NCBI RefSeq assembly: GCF_014192375.1
Contig: NZ_JACHXV010000004.1
Coordinates: 248,001-312,000, forward strand
DNA length: 64,000 nucleotides
Source of the DNA: Endobacter medicaginis
Lineage (GTDB): Bacteria; Pseudomonadota; Alphaproteobacteria; Acetobacterales; Acetobacteraceae
Reading direction: 5' to 3'
Both the position numbers and the translations under genes were made by a program. This document shows, one piece after another, positions 53,623 through 62,781 of this stretch. Under the pieces are notes generated by a model. The model saw only the letters and a list, made by a program, of their open reading frames with translations. It was not told where the DNA came from and ran no database searches. Position 1 is the stretch's first letter; each line of letters begins with the position of its first letter.

Positions 53623-54159
53623 ATGAGCGTTACCGGTCTTGCATTTCTTGGGATGGTCTTGAATTGTCATATAACCGATGCTCATTATAAATTCCGATCT
53701 TCTTCCGAAGTGTCCGCCGAATTTGTTGACATTGGTGATACGAGCATCAATGAAAATGACGGCAAGACAATCGCTTTGCGAATGGATTTTTCGCGAACAG
53801 GTCATCAGTTTTGGTGGATCGCATCGGATGGAGGCAATACGACCCCAGAGAATATGACTCCAATCGAACACAAATCAAAAGATGATTCATCATTACAAGA
53901 AACACATGACTTAGGAAACATTTCCAAATTCGGATCACATGGAAACATATCTACACCGTTCATCGGATTCGACTCCAACTACAATGTGATCGATATAGTT
54001 CCATTGAAAAATGATACGCAGGCCCCTGCGCATTTCATAATGCCTTACCTGGGAAGTGTTATATGGAATGGATCCCAGAAGCCTTTCGGGTTCGGTTCAG
54101 CAGAAGATAGGATCGGAATCCAAATGTTCGATCTCGTGTCCTGCGATCGACATCGATAA
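53623..54159 (+). CDS. AT-rich orphan gene, unknown function
   Basis: The 178-residue product starts MSVTGLAFLGMVLNC, with a clear GGAGG 6 bases before the ATG. It has no recognisable domain. It is polar, rich in Asn, Asp, Ser and His, with no membrane span beyond a weakly hydrophobic start that could be a short signal. Base composition is about 40% GC in the rows I counted, far below its neighbours, and codon use is correspondingly different, which argues for recent acquisition. It sits directly upstream of a transposase remnant. Real coding is likely but not proven. Confidence 0.6.
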   Translation: MSVTGLAFLGMVLNCHITDAHYKFRSSSEVSAEFVDIGDTSINENDGKTIALRMDFSRTGHQFWWIASDGGNTTPENMTPIEHKSKDDSSLQETHDLGNISKFGSHGNISTPFIGFDSNYNVIDIVPLKNDTQAPAHFIMPYLGSVIWNGSQKPFGFGSAEDRIGIQMFDLVSCDRHR

Positions 54160-54383
54160 TATTTTGGACCAAGCGCGGGGGTATATACTTTATCTTCTAC
54201 GCGCAGAGCTCTGAAGTGGCAGATGCGCGTCGGAAGACGGACGCTTCGATCTGGTCCAGCACTGCTCGATCTATTCCGGCGCGATCAGGAGCACGGGCAT
54301 CGCCCTGGAGTGAACCGTCATAACCAGCTCGCTGGGCTGGGCGGTCAAGAACGCAAATAAATCGGCCTCAACCTCGCCTCCTT

Positions 54384-54611
54384 GAGCAACTGAAGGAGGA
54401 ACTGGGCCTCGATCATTTCGAAGGCCGTTCCTGGATCGGGCTGCATCGCCACGCCCTGCTCGGCATGATGGCCTACGCGTTTCTGCAATCCTGCCGCCTC
54501 AAGGCGACGGTGCGGAAAAAAACATCGCCACACCCACCACCCCAGCCCAGCCTGACGGCGATCCGCCAGGCCATCCTCGACCGCAGTCCGCACCCGTCAC
54601 GGAAAGTGCCA
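54384..54611 (+). pseudogene. C-terminal remnant of an IS701-type transposase
   Basis: One frame reads [17 protein letters not shown], then [17 protein letters not shown] and a basic, Pro-rich end with TAIRQAI. This closely resembles the C-terminus of IS701/IS4-group transposases, but the N-terminal catalytic part is absent. The frame runs on past the expected end into the neighbouring gene. I see no intact IS ends. The bases from 54160 to 54383 hold no gene I can support. Confidence 0.75.
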
Positions 54612-54626
54612 AAGTGGTGTCAGGCG

Positions 54627-56432
54627 CTACCGGCGCGCGGCCATCTCACGGTCGAGCGTGGTCGCGGCGCTGATGAGTGCGAGATGGGTAAAGGCCTGCG
54701 GGAAGTTGCCTAGATGCTCGCCCGCATGGCCCAACTCCTCGGCGAACAGCCCGACCTCGTTGGCATAGCCGAGCATCTTGTCGAAAATGAACCGCGCCCG
54801 GTCGAGATCGCCGGCCCGGGCGAGACACTCGACATACCAGAACGAGCACATCGTGAACGTGCCCTCCTCGCCCGACAGCCCGTCCTCGCCATTACGGTAG
54901 CGATAGACCAGCGAGTCGACGACGAGATCCTGCTCGATCGCCCGCATCGTCGACAGCCAGCGCGGATCGCTCGCGCCGATGAACCGGAGCAGCGGCATCA
55001 GCAGGCAGGCTGCATCGAGCGTGTCGCCTCCGCGTGTCTGCACGAAGGCCTGTCGCTCGGCATTCCAGAAATTGTCGTGAATGTCGTGGTAGATCGCGTC
55101 GCGCACCCGCCGCCAGTCCTCGATCGGCGCCGGCAGGCCGCGCTTGTCCGACAGCCGCACCGCGCGATCCATCGCCACCCAGCACATCAGCCTCGAGTGC
55201 AGGAAATGCTGCTGCCCGCCCCGCACCTCCCAGATGCCTTCATCCGCGCGCTCCCAATTGCGCGTCACATAACCGACGATCCGCCGCACCACCGTCCAGC
55301 TCTCATACGAGATCTGCGCGACATGCGCATCGGTGAGATAGATCGCGTCCATCAACTCGCCATAGATGTCGAGCTGGAGCTGGTTGTTGGCCCCGTTGCC
55401 GACCCGCACCGGCACACTGCCGAGATAGCCGCGAAAATGCCCGAGCTCCGTCTCGTGCGGCACCTCGCCGCCGTCGACGGCATACATGATCTTCATCTCA
55501 CCGGAAGCGCCGGCCTCCGCCTCGCGCGCATTCAGCCACGCACCGAACGCGCGCGCCTCGTCGGCATGGCCGATACGCAGGAACGCATAGGCGATGAACG
55601 CCGAATCCCGCAGCCAGGTATAGCGATAGTCCCAGTTGCGCTCGCCCCCCGCCTCCTCCGGCAGGCCATACGTCACCGCCGCCACCATCGAGCCGTGCTC
55701 GGCACAGGTCAGCAGCTTCAGCGCCAGCGCCGAGCGCCGCACCTCCGCCGCCCAGCGGCCATTGTAGTCCGACCGGTTCGCCCAGGCGCGCCAGGTGTTC
55801 GACGTGGTCTTGAAGGACTCGGCGACCCATACATCCGCGCTCGGATCGCCGGCATCGAGTGCGGCGTCCTCCAGCACGAACGCCGCGCTCTCGCCGGTAT
55901 CGAGCGTGAACTCCGCCACCGCATCGCCACCATCGGCCGCGAGATCCACCGTCGACCACAGCCGCAACGCCATCCCCTCGCCGTCGGGTGCGAAGATCGC
56001 CTCGCGACCGCTCCTCAGCTCCAGCTCATGCTTCGCGCGGCCGTAATCGAAGCGCGGCGCACAGTGCAGCCGGAACGTCACCGGCCCCATCACCGCCTTC
56101 ACCCGCCGCACCAGCCGCTGCACCGGCGCATCCGCCCCCGGCTCGACCTCGGCATGGTTGAAGAAGTCGCAGATCTCGCTGACCCCGCCATGCGCCATCA
56201 GCCGCGTCAGCAGCACGTTCGTGTCCGGCAGATAGAGCTGCCGGTGCCGCCCGCCATCGAGCACGGGCGCGAGGCTGAACGATCCGCCCCGATCGTCGTC
56301 GAGCAGGGAAGCGAACACGCTGGGACTGTCGAAGCGCGGCCAGCACAGGAAGTCGATGGCTCCGTCATTGGCGACCAGCGCGGCGGTGCGAAGATCGCCG
56401 ATGACGGCGTGGTTCTCGATCGGCTGGGCCAT
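54627..56432 (-). CDS. Glycoside hydrolase family 15 protein (glucoamylase/trehalase-like)
   Basis: 601 residues from ATG 56432 ([20 protein letters not shown], a canonical start for the group). A beta-sandwich N-domain is followed by the (alpha/alpha)6 barrel with [30 protein letters not shown], and [15 protein letters not shown]. Bacterial members include glucoamylases and GH15 trehalases. Given treY/treZ nearby, trehalose breakdown is plausible but not shown. The 3' end abuts the transposase remnant. Confidence 0.9.
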   Translation of the reverse strand: MAQPIENHAVIGDLRTAALVANDGAIDFLCWPRFDSPSVFASLLDDDRGGSFSLAPVLDGGRHRQLYLPDTNVLLTRLMAHGGVSEICDFFNHAEVEPGADAPVQRLVRRVKAVMGPVTFRLHCAPRFDYGRAKHELELRSGREAIFAPDGEGMALRLWSTVDLAADGGDAVAEFTLDTGESAAFVLEDAALDAGDPSADVWVAESFKTTSNTWRAWANRSDYNGRWAAEVRRSALALKLLTCAEHGSMVAAVTYGLPEEAGGERNWDYRYTWLRDSAFIAYAFLRIGHADEARAFGAWLNAREAEAGASGEMKIMYAVDGGEVPHETELGHFRGYLGSVPVRVGNGANNQLQLDIYGELMDAIYLTDAHVAQISYESWTVVRRIVGYVTRNWERADEGIWEVRGGQQHFLHSRLMCWVAMDRAVRLSDKRGLPAPIEDWRRVRDAIYHDIHDNFWNAERQAFVQTRGGDTLDAACLLMPLLRFIGASDPRWLSTMRAIEQDLVVDSLVYRYRNGEDGLSGEEGTFTMCSFWYVECLARAGDLDRARFIFDKMLGYANEVGLFAEELGHAGEHLGNFPQAFTHLALISAATTLDREMAARR

Positions 56433-56489
56433 GCGCCACAAGCGCGCCGCCGCACGCTCGGTTGCCTGCGCCCAGAGACACGTCTTGCC

Positions 56490-57851
56490 CTACCGCGACG
56501 CGGGCGCCGAACCCCGCGTGCCCCACCACCCCATCAGCACGATCGCCACCCCCACCGCGATCACCGCCCACCAGGCGGGCACCAGCGCCGCCACATCGCC
56601 GCGCACCACGGTCCCCACCAGCGCGATACCCAGTGCCAGCCCCACCTGCCGCGCCGTCGACGCCACCGACCCGGCCAGCGCGGTGCGCTCGCGAGGCAGA
56701 CCCGCAATCGCTGCCGTGCTGATCGGCGCGTTCACCGTCCCATACCCCGCTCCGAACAGCATCAGCGCGCCCATCAGCCGCCACACCGGCGTCGTCTCCG
56801 CCAGACCCAGCAGCGCCACCCCGCCCAGCCCGATCAGCACGCCTGCCACCAGCAGCGACGGCCGCAGCCCGAACGCCCCCACCGCCCGCCCCGACAACGG
56901 CGCCGCGATCATCGAACACAGCGCCAGCGGCACACTCACCAGCCCGGCCCGCACCGGCGAGAACCCGCGCAACACCTGCAGATAATAGGGCAGCAGGAAC
57001 AGCAGCGCCCCCAGGCAGGCGAACGCCCCCATCGCAATCGCGATCGCCGCCACGAAAGGCGGCCTTCGGAACAGCTCCAGCTCCACCAGCGGCAGCCGCA
57101 CCCGTCGTTCCACCACCACCAGCGCCGCCGCGCCGAGCCCCGCCACACCCAGCGACACCAGCACCCGAGCCGAACCCCACCCGGCCCGCGGCGCCTCGAT
57201 CAGCCCCCAGACCAGCCCGGCCAGCAGCGCGATCACACAAAGCTGCCCCGCCCAGTCGAGCGGCCGCCGATGCCCTTCCTGCCCCACCGGCAACAGCACA
57301 CTCGCCGCCACCAATGCGACGATCATCACCGGCACGTTGATCCAGAACACCGACCGCCAGCCCACCAGATGCGTCAGCGCCCCGCCCACCACCGGCCCGA
57401 CCGCCATCGCCAGACCCGACACCGCCCCCCAGATCCCGATCGCCCGCGCCCGCGCCCGCGGCTCGGGATGCGCCTGCACGATCAGCGACAGCGCCGACGG
57501 GTTCATCATCGATCCGCCCACCGCCTGCAACGCCCGAAACCCGATCAGCCAGCCCATGCCCGGCGCCACCCCGCAGGCCAGCGACGACAGCCCGAAGATC
57601 GCCAACCCCACCCGAAACACATGCCGCCGCCCGAACCGGTCCGCCATCGCCCCCGACAACATCAACAGACACGCCGCCACCAGCGGGTAGGCATCCACCG
57701 TCCACTGCAGCGCGGAAATCGACGCCCCAAACTCGGCCCTGATCGACGGCAACGCGACATTCACCACCGTCGCATCCATCGCCACCAGCAACAGCGACAG
57801 ACAACACGTCGCCAGCACCACCCCCGGCCGGCCGCGCCACCGGCGGGTCAT
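56490..57851 (-). CDS. MFS exporter, DHA2 (EmrB/QacA) group
   Basis: The 453-residue membrane protein has about 14 predicted helices. Drug-antiporter motifs are visible: LPSIRAEFGAS and LQWTVDAYPL near the start, GAMADRFGRR (motif A), and the motif C-type GIWGAVSGLAMAVGPVVGG. It probably exports a hydrophobic or cationic compound; the substrate is unknown. No ribosome site is visible before ATG 57851, and a palindromic element begins 16 bases upstream, which may have replaced its original leader. Confidence 0.88.
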   Translation of the reverse strand: MTRRWRGRPGVVLATCCLSLLLVAMDATVVNVALPSIRAEFGASISALQWTVDAYPLVAACLLMLSGAMADRFGRRHVFRVGLAIFGLSSLACGVAPGMGWLIGFRALQAVGGSMMNPSALSLIVQAHPEPRARARAIGIWGAVSGLAMAVGPVVGGALTHLVGWRSVFWINVPVMIVALVAASVLLPVGQEGHRRPLDWAGQLCVIALLAGLVWGLIEAPRAGWGSARVLVSLGVAGLGAAALVVVERRVRLPLVELELFRRPPFVAAIAIAMGAFACLGALLFLLPYYLQVLRGFSPVRAGLVSVPLALCSMIAAPLSGRAVGAFGLRPSLLVAGVLIGLGGVALLGLAETTPVWRLMGALMLFGAGYGTVNAPISTAAIAGLPRERTALAGSVASTARQVGLALGIALVGTVVRGDVAALVPAWWAVIAVGVAIVLMGWWGTRGSAPASR

Positions 57852-57867
57852 GCGGTTTCGCAGGAGG

Positions 57868-58019
57868 CGCTGCCCCCTGCACCCCCGGCAAAGGGCTTCA
57901 GCCCTTTGCGATCCCGATCGTCATGCGACCGCAGGGATGGGCCATGCCCATCCCTGCGGTCGCATAATGACCGAGGTGCAGGAGGCCGAGCCTCCTGCCA
58001 GGGGGTGCGGGGGACAGCG
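57868..58019 (-). repeat. Palindrome-rich intergenic element with imperfect terminal inverted repeats
   Basis: About 150 bases packed with perfect hairpins: 57889-57908 (9-bp arms), 57923-57965 (20-bp arms, 3-base loop), 57979-57997 (8-bp arms) and 58007-58027 (9-bp arms). The ends at 57868-57888 and 57998-58019 are imperfect inverted copies of each other (CGCTG-CCCCC type). It fills the whole gap between the MFS and acetyltransferase genes. It looks like a REP/MITE-type mobile intergenic repeat, and may also terminate transcription. Confidence 0.75.
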
Positions 58020-58041
58020 TCCCCCGCGAAGCCCGCATCAC

Positions 58042-58542
58042 TCATCCCAGCAGCCGGTGGACGTAGACGAGGTCGAGCCAGCGGCCGAACTTGAAACCCA
58101 CTTCGGGCAGGCGGGCGGTTTCGGTGAAGCCGCAGGCGCGGTGCAGGGCGAGCGAACCCGTGTTGTCGGCGGCGACCAGCCCGATCATGGCGTGCATGCC
58201 GCGTCGGGTGGCGTGGTCGATCATCGCCTCAAGCAGCCGCCGGCCAAGTCCCTGCCCCTGCGCGTCGGGCGTGACATACACCGAATGCTCGACGGTGCGA
58301 TCGTAGCCATCCTTGGGATGAAACGGCCCATAGCTGGCGTAGCCGAGCACGGTACCTGCACGATCGGCGACCAGGATCGGGAAGTTGCCGGCGGCCTGAC
58401 GGGCGAGCCAGGCGGCGCGTTCGTCGAGTGTGGTGGGCTCGCGCGACCAGTTCGCGGTGGTGTGGGTGATGGCGTGGTTGGCGATCGCCAGCAGGGCGGG
58501 CAGGTCGGCGTCGGTGGCGTGGCGCAGGTCGATGGAGCCCAT
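58042..58542 (-). CDS. GNAT acetyltransferase, phosphinothricin-acetyltransferase-like
   Basis: The 166-residue protein has the PAT/Bar-type layout: ATDADLPALLAIANHAI, the strand-loop EHSVYVTPDAQGQGLGRRLLEAMI with the acetyl-CoA site (GQGLGRR), and NTGSLALHRACGF. It probably acetylates a small amine or amino acid analogue; in soil bacteria the natural substrate is often methionine sulfoximine-like. ATG 58542 shares a base with the Nudix stop (TGATG), so translation is coupled. Confidence 0.9.
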   Translation of the reverse strand: MGSIDLRHATDADLPALLAIANHAITHTTANWSREPTTLDERAAWLARQAAGNFPILVADRAGTVLGYASYGPFHPKDGYDRTVEHSVYVTPDAQGQGLGRRLLEAMIDHATRRGMHAMIGLVAADNTGSLALHRACGFTETARLPEVGFKFGRWLDLVYVHRLLG

Positions 58543-59177
58543 CAATCGAACTCGGTCGGCAGGTCGGGATCGCGGCGATGGGCGAACAGCCGGGCGATCT
58601 GGTGCGGCAGCACGCGGCCGCGCGACAGGTCGCCGGGGATCGCGTCCTCTGCGAAGAAGGCGATCTCGCTGGTCTCGAGGCTGGTGGCCGGCGCGCCGCC
58701 GGTGAGCGTGCAGAGAAAGAACAGCTTGTAGATCGAGAACAGCCCGGCCGGGCTGTGACCCTGGGTCGCGCGGTCATGCACCAGGGCGAGCTTGTCGGCG
58801 CGTCCCGTATAACCCGATTCCTCGTACAGCTCGCGGATCGCGCAGGCGCTCGCACTCTGGCCCGGGTCCGCCCAGCCGCCCGGCAGCGTCCAGCGCCCGC
58901 CATCGGCGACCTCGCGCACCATCAGGATGCGGCCCTGCGCGTCGAACGCGGCGGCGCGGACATCCACCTTCGGCGTCATGTAACCCTGCTCGGCGGCCAA
59001 CAGCCCGCGCAGGGCGATCGCGTCGCCAGCGCCGGAGTCCGCCAGCATGTCGGCGGCGATCGCCTGCAACTGCGCAAAACGCTCGCGGTCATAGGGGTCG
59101 CGGGTGAAGGCGAGGCCGTTCTGGGCGATGGCGGCGAGCGAACGGGCGCGCAGCAGGGCCGCCGGTTCCTCCTCCAT
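58542..59177 (-). CDS. Nudix hydrolase with N-terminal helical domain, variant Nudix box
   Basis: 211 residues. The N-terminal region (1-65) looks like the Nudix_N helical domain (ARSLAAIAQNGLAFTRDPYDRERF). The Nudix box spans residues 101-123, with RELYEESGY intact, but the first conserved Glu is Gln107. The metal-binding Glu residues of REUxEE remain, so activity is likely. Relatives hydrolyse ADP-ribose or similar nucleoside diphosphates. First gene of a two-gene operon with the acetyltransferase; divergent from thiM. Confidence 0.88.
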   Translation of the reverse strand: MEEEPAALLRARSLAAIAQNGLAFTRDPYDRERFAQLQAIAADMLADSGAGDAIALRGLLAAEQGYMTPKVDVRAAAFDAQGRILMVREVADGGRWTLPGGWADPGQSASACAIRELYEESGYTGRADKLALVHDRATQGHSPAGLFSIYKLFFLCTLTGGAPATSLETSEIAFFAEDAIPGDLSRGRVLPHQIARLFAHRRDPDLPTEFD

Positions 59178-59264
59178 ACGCCACCTCCCCGATCCGCCTG
59201 CCGTGACGATACAAGCGCGCGCCCGATTGGCAACCGTCGCGCCTGTCGTCAGTTAGTGTCCTGC

Positions 59265-60092
59265 ATGAGCCCAGAGCAGACCCTTCGGACGCTTCGCGCC
59301 AGGCGTCCGCTCGTGCACAGCATCACCAATCTGGTGGTCGCCAACCTGACCGCCAACGCGCTGCTGGCGATCGGCGCCTCGCCGGCCATGGTCGAGGGCA
59401 TCGACGAGGCGGCGGAGCTGGCCGCCATCGCCGACGCGCTGGTGGTCAATCTCGGCACCATGACCCGCGACCGTGCGGAGGCGATGGTGCTCGCTACCGC
59501 CTCGGCGCGCGCGCATCGTCGCCCCTGGGTGCTCGACCCGGTGGCGGTCGGCGTGCTCGACCACCGCTCGCGCGTCGCCGTCGCGCTGCTGGAAGCGCGC
59601 CCCGACGTGATCCGCGGCAATGCTTCCGAGATCATCGCCCTCGCCCGCCGTGCCCAGATCCATCAGACCGACGCCGTCGGCGGCCGCGGTGTGGACAGCG
59701 GCGACACCACCGAGGCCGCACTGCCGGCGGCGATGGCACTGGCCCGTGCGACGGGGGCGGTGGTCGCCGTCAGCGGCGCGATCGACCGCATCACCGACGG
59801 CGTGCGGCTGGCGACGATCGCCAACGGGCACGAGATGATGCCGCTGGTCACCGGGCTCGGCTGTACGGCGAGCGCGCTGATCGGCGCCTGCCTCGCGGCC
59901 GCCCCACCCTTCGAGGCGGCACTGCACGGCGCGCTGTTCACCGCACTGGCCGGCGAGATCGCCGCTGAGGGCGCGACCGGACCCGCCACCCTGCAACTCC
60001 GCCTGATCGACACGCTGCACACCCTCTGCGCGGCGGATCTCGTCCGCGCCCGCCTCACCGACACGCACGCCACAGCACAGGACCAGCACTGA
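59265..60092 (+). CDS. thiM: Hydroxyethylthiazole kinase
   Basis: The 275-residue ribokinase-fold enzyme has VHSITNLVVANLTANALLAIGASPAM, VLDPVAVG, RGNASEI and GLGCTASALIGA, all ThiM signatures including the catalytic Cys in GCTASA. It phosphorylates 4-methyl-5-hydroxyethylthiazole, a thiamine salvage step. The start is ATG 59265. The 87-base leader contains no TPP riboswitch that I can recognise, and no other thiamine gene is near. Confidence 0.95.
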   Translation: MSPEQTLRTLRARRPLVHSITNLVVANLTANALLAIGASPAMVEGIDEAAELAAIADALVVNLGTMTRDRAEAMVLATASARAHRRPWVLDPVAVGVLDHRSRVAVALLEARPDVIRGNASEIIALARRAQIHQTDAVGGRGVDSGDTTEAALPAAMALARATGAVVAVSGAIDRITDGVRLATIANGHEMMPLVTGLGCTASALIGACLAAAPPFEAALHGALFTALAGEIAAEGATGPATLQLRLIDTLHTLCAADLVRARLTDTHATAQDQH

Positions 60093-60093
60093 C

Positions 60094-62781
60094 ATGCGGC
60101 TGACACGACACGCCTCCGCCGGCGCAGCGCTGCTGCTCGCGCTGTGTGCGACGGCTCCCGGGCCGACGGCCTTCGCCCAGGCCGAGCAGCAGACGGAGCA
60201 TCATGCCGAGCCACAGCCCGAGCACCCCGACGCCCCACCGCCGCAGGCCGCGCATGACGACGACACGCAAGCCGCCCGGCAGGCACCAGCAAAGCCCGCA
60301 CCCGCCCACGCCCAGACACCTGCCCCCGCGAAACCCGCGCCCGCGGCCGCCGCGCCCGCGAAACCCGAGGACAAGCCGGCCCCCGTCAGCCTGACCAAGG
60401 ACAGCCTCGCCGGCGACCTGATCGACGAGGTCACCGGCGCGAGTGCCGCGATCGCCGCCCGAGTCGCCAATTTCGCCACCCTGTTCTCGGATCTCCGCTT
60501 CGCCACCCGCTTCTCGCATACCGAGATGACCGCGCCCGGCGGCCTCGATGCGCTGTGGGACCGGCTGGAGCACGGGCTCGGCCTGCTGGTGGCGGCGATC
60601 GTGCTGATGATCGCGCCGCGGCCTCTGCTGCGGCGGACGATGAGCCGGCTGGAGGGCATCGTCGAGCGGGCCGACCAGCGCGCAGCGCGCCGCCGCCTGG
60701 CCGAATCGCCCCCGCCGCCGCCGCCCGAGCCCGAACCGCCTGCCGACCCGGAGCCGGCGCGCGAGCCGGCCGGCGGCAAAAGCGACAGCACGCCGATCAC
60801 CGATCACATCACCCCCCCGGAGGCCACCGTCTCCGTCGCCCAGGGCGAGGCATCTGAGGCCGAGCGCGCGGCCCTCGACGCTGACGGCAAGCCGCAGCAG
60901 GCCGCGGAGGCAAAATTGTCGCTGGCCGACATCCATGCCGGTGCCGCGACCCGCAGCCCGCTTCCCGCCGCCGCACCGCTGGCCGAGGCCGCCAGCGAGG
61001 AAGACCGTCAGGAGCAGCTTGCCGAGGCCGCCCGCAGCGCCGAGACCGAGGCGCGGCGCCGCGAGGAGCGCGAGCGCGACGCGATGAACCGCCACCGCAC
61101 GCTGCATGTGCTGCGCCGCATTCCCATCGCCGCGCTGCGCCTGCTGGTCGAGCTGCTGCCGGTGGTCGTCTTCGCACTGCTGTTCTGGACCGGGCTGGCG
61201 GTGCTCGACATGCGCCCGGCGACCGAGCGGGTCTATACCGCGGTCGGAATCGTCACCATCGGCGCCTGGTCGCTGCTCGCCCTGCTGCGCAGCCTGCTGT
61301 CGCCGAAGCAGCCGGCGCTGCGCCTGATCGGCTCGGGCGACGATTTCGCCCGCCGGCTCTACGCCTGGCTGCGGATCCTGGTGATCGCGGCGGCGGTGGC
61401 GGCGGCGATGATCCAGTGGGCGCAGGCGATCGCCATGCCGACCCGCGGCGTGCGCGCCATGGCCAGGCTGATCGTGCTGATCGAGCACCTGCTGATCGCC
61501 GGCATGATCTGGAACCTCCGCCGCGACATCGCCGAGAAGCTCACCCCGCCGCGGCGCCTGCGCGAACGTCCGCTCGGCCGCGCGCTGAGTGTCGCGGCGC
61601 ACTGGTGGTGGCTGCCGGCCCTGTTCTTCGACCTCGCCCTGTGGCTGGTCTGGGCGGCCCAGATCCGCGACGGCTACGAACGCATCTGGCGGCTGTTCCT
61701 GTCCACCGCGGTGATCCTCATCGTCGCGAGGCTGGCCGCCATCGCCCTGCTCGGCCTGCTGGACCGGCTGCTGCGCCTCGACGAGGCCCGCGCCAAGACG
61801 CATCCGCTGCTGCAAGCGCGCGTGCAGCGCTACTACCCGATCCTGCGCCGGATGGTCGGCTGGGCACTGGTGGTGATCGCGCTGATCGCCCTGCTCCAGG
61901 CCTGGGGCCTGCCGGCGCTGGACTGGCTGCGCAGCGGCATCGGCCAGCGCGTCACCTCGGCGGCGGGATCGATCGTGGTGGCGGTGATCTTCGCCGTCGT
62001 CGGCTTCGAGTTCGTCTCCCTGCTGCTCGAACGCCAGGTGGACCGCTATGTCGACAGTGGCCAGAGCGTGCGCGCCGGACGCCTGCGCACCCTGCTGCCG
62101 ATCATCCGCTCCGTCCTGCTGGTCGCACTTGGCATCATCGTGATCTTCACCGTGCTGTCGCAGATCGGCGTGAATGTCGCCCCCCTGCTGGCCGGGGCAA
62201 GCATCATCGGCGTCGCCCTGGGCTTCGGCTCGCAGAAGCTGGTGCAGGACTTCATCACCGGCATCTTCCTGCTGCTGGAAAACGCCATGCAGGTCGGCGA
62301 CACCGTCACCGCCGGCGGGCTGACCGGCGTGGTCGAGCACCTGTCGGTGCGCACGCTGCGACTGCGCGCCGGCGACGGCTCGGTGCACATCATCCCGTTC
62401 AGCTCCGTCTCCACCGTCACCAACGTCAATCGCGGCCGCGGCAATGCGGCGGTCAGCTTCGACATCGCGCCGAGCGCCGACGTCGACCGCGCCGCCGACA
62501 TCCTCAAGGCGATCGCGCTGGCGATGCGCACCGAGGACGATTTCCGCGACGGCATGCTGTCGGACCTGCAGTACTGGGGCGTGAACGCGGTCAGCGGCAC
62601 CGCCGTCAACCTCGCCGGCCAGATCGTATGCACCGATTCCGCCCGCTGGGCAGTGCAGCGCGCGTTCAACCGGCGCGTCCTGCTGGCCTTCCGCGACAAG
62701 GGCATCGAGCTCGCGAACACCATGCAGACCATCCAGCTTGTCGGCACCGATCCGGGGGCGCATGACGGCCCGCATGCCTGA
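60094..62781 (+). CDS. Large MscS-family mechanosensitive channel
   Basis: 895 residues starting one base after the thiM stop. The signal peptide (to about 29) precedes a Pro/Ala/Gln-rich linker (30-100), a periplasmic or membrane-proximal region, a long charged low-complexity insert (about 200-335, Pro/Glu then Glu/Arg coiled coil) and several membrane helices. The C-terminal MscS core has the pore helix region VNVAPLLAGASIIGVALGFGSQ and VEHLSVRTLRLRAGDGSVHIIPF. It opens on osmotic downshock to release solutes. The insert is longer than usual. Confidence 0.9.
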   Translation: MRLTRHASAGAALLLALCATAPGPTAFAQAEQQTEHHAEPQPEHPDAPPPQAAHDDDTQAARQAPAKPAPAHAQTPAPAKPAPAAAAPAKPEDKPAPVSLTKDSLAGDLIDEVTGASAAIAARVANFATLFSDLRFATRFSHTEMTAPGGLDALWDRLEHGLGLLVAAIVLMIAPRPLLRRTMSRLEGIVERADQRAARRRLAESPPPPPPEPEPPADPEPAREPAGGKSDSTPITDHITPPEATVSVAQGEASEAERAALDADGKPQQAAEAKLSLADIHAGAATRSPLPAAAPLAEAASEEDRQEQLAEAARSAETEARRREERERDAMNRHRTLHVLRRIPIAALRLLVELLPVVVFALLFWTGLAVLDMRPATERVYTAVGIVTIGAWSLLALLRSLLSPKQPALRLIGSGDDFARRLYAWLRILVIAAAVAAAMIQWAQAIAMPTRGVRAMARLIVLIEHLLIAGMIWNLRRDIAEKLTPPRRLRERPLGRALSVAAHWWWLPALFFDLALWLVWAAQIRDGYERIWRLFLSTAVILIVARLAAIALLGLLDRLLRLDEARAKTHPLLQARVQRYYPILRRMVGWALVVIALIALLQAWGLPALDWLRSGIGQRVTSAAGSIVVAVIFAVVGFEFVSLLLERQVDRYVDSGQSVRAGRLRTLLPIIRSVLLVALGIIVIFTVLSQIGVNVAPLLAGASIIGVALGFGSQKLVQDFITGIFLLLENAMQVGDTVTAGGLTGVVEHLSVRTLRLRAGDGSVHIIPFSSVSTVTNVNRGRGNAAVSFDIAPSADVDRAADILKAIALAMRTEDDFRDGMLSDLQYWGVNAVSGTAVNLAGQIVCTDSARWAVQRAFNRRVLLAFRDKGIELANTMQTIQLVGTDPGAHDGPHA

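Noticed and set aside
54271-54363. A minus-strand frame ending MPVLLIAPE, faintly like the end of a universal stress protein.
   Set aside because: Only about 30 residues with no nucleotide-binding motif, so too short to support.
54714-58094. A plus-strand open frame of more than 1100 codons.
   Set aside because: It is antisense to the GH15 and MFS genes. It is low-complexity, rich in His, Arg, Pro and Gln, has no domain, and crosses the palindromic element. Long antisense frames are expected in such GC-rich coding DNA.
59178-59264. A possible TPP riboswitch upstream of thiM.
   Set aside because: The 87-base leader lacks the conserved CUGAGA and ACCUGAUC-type segments.
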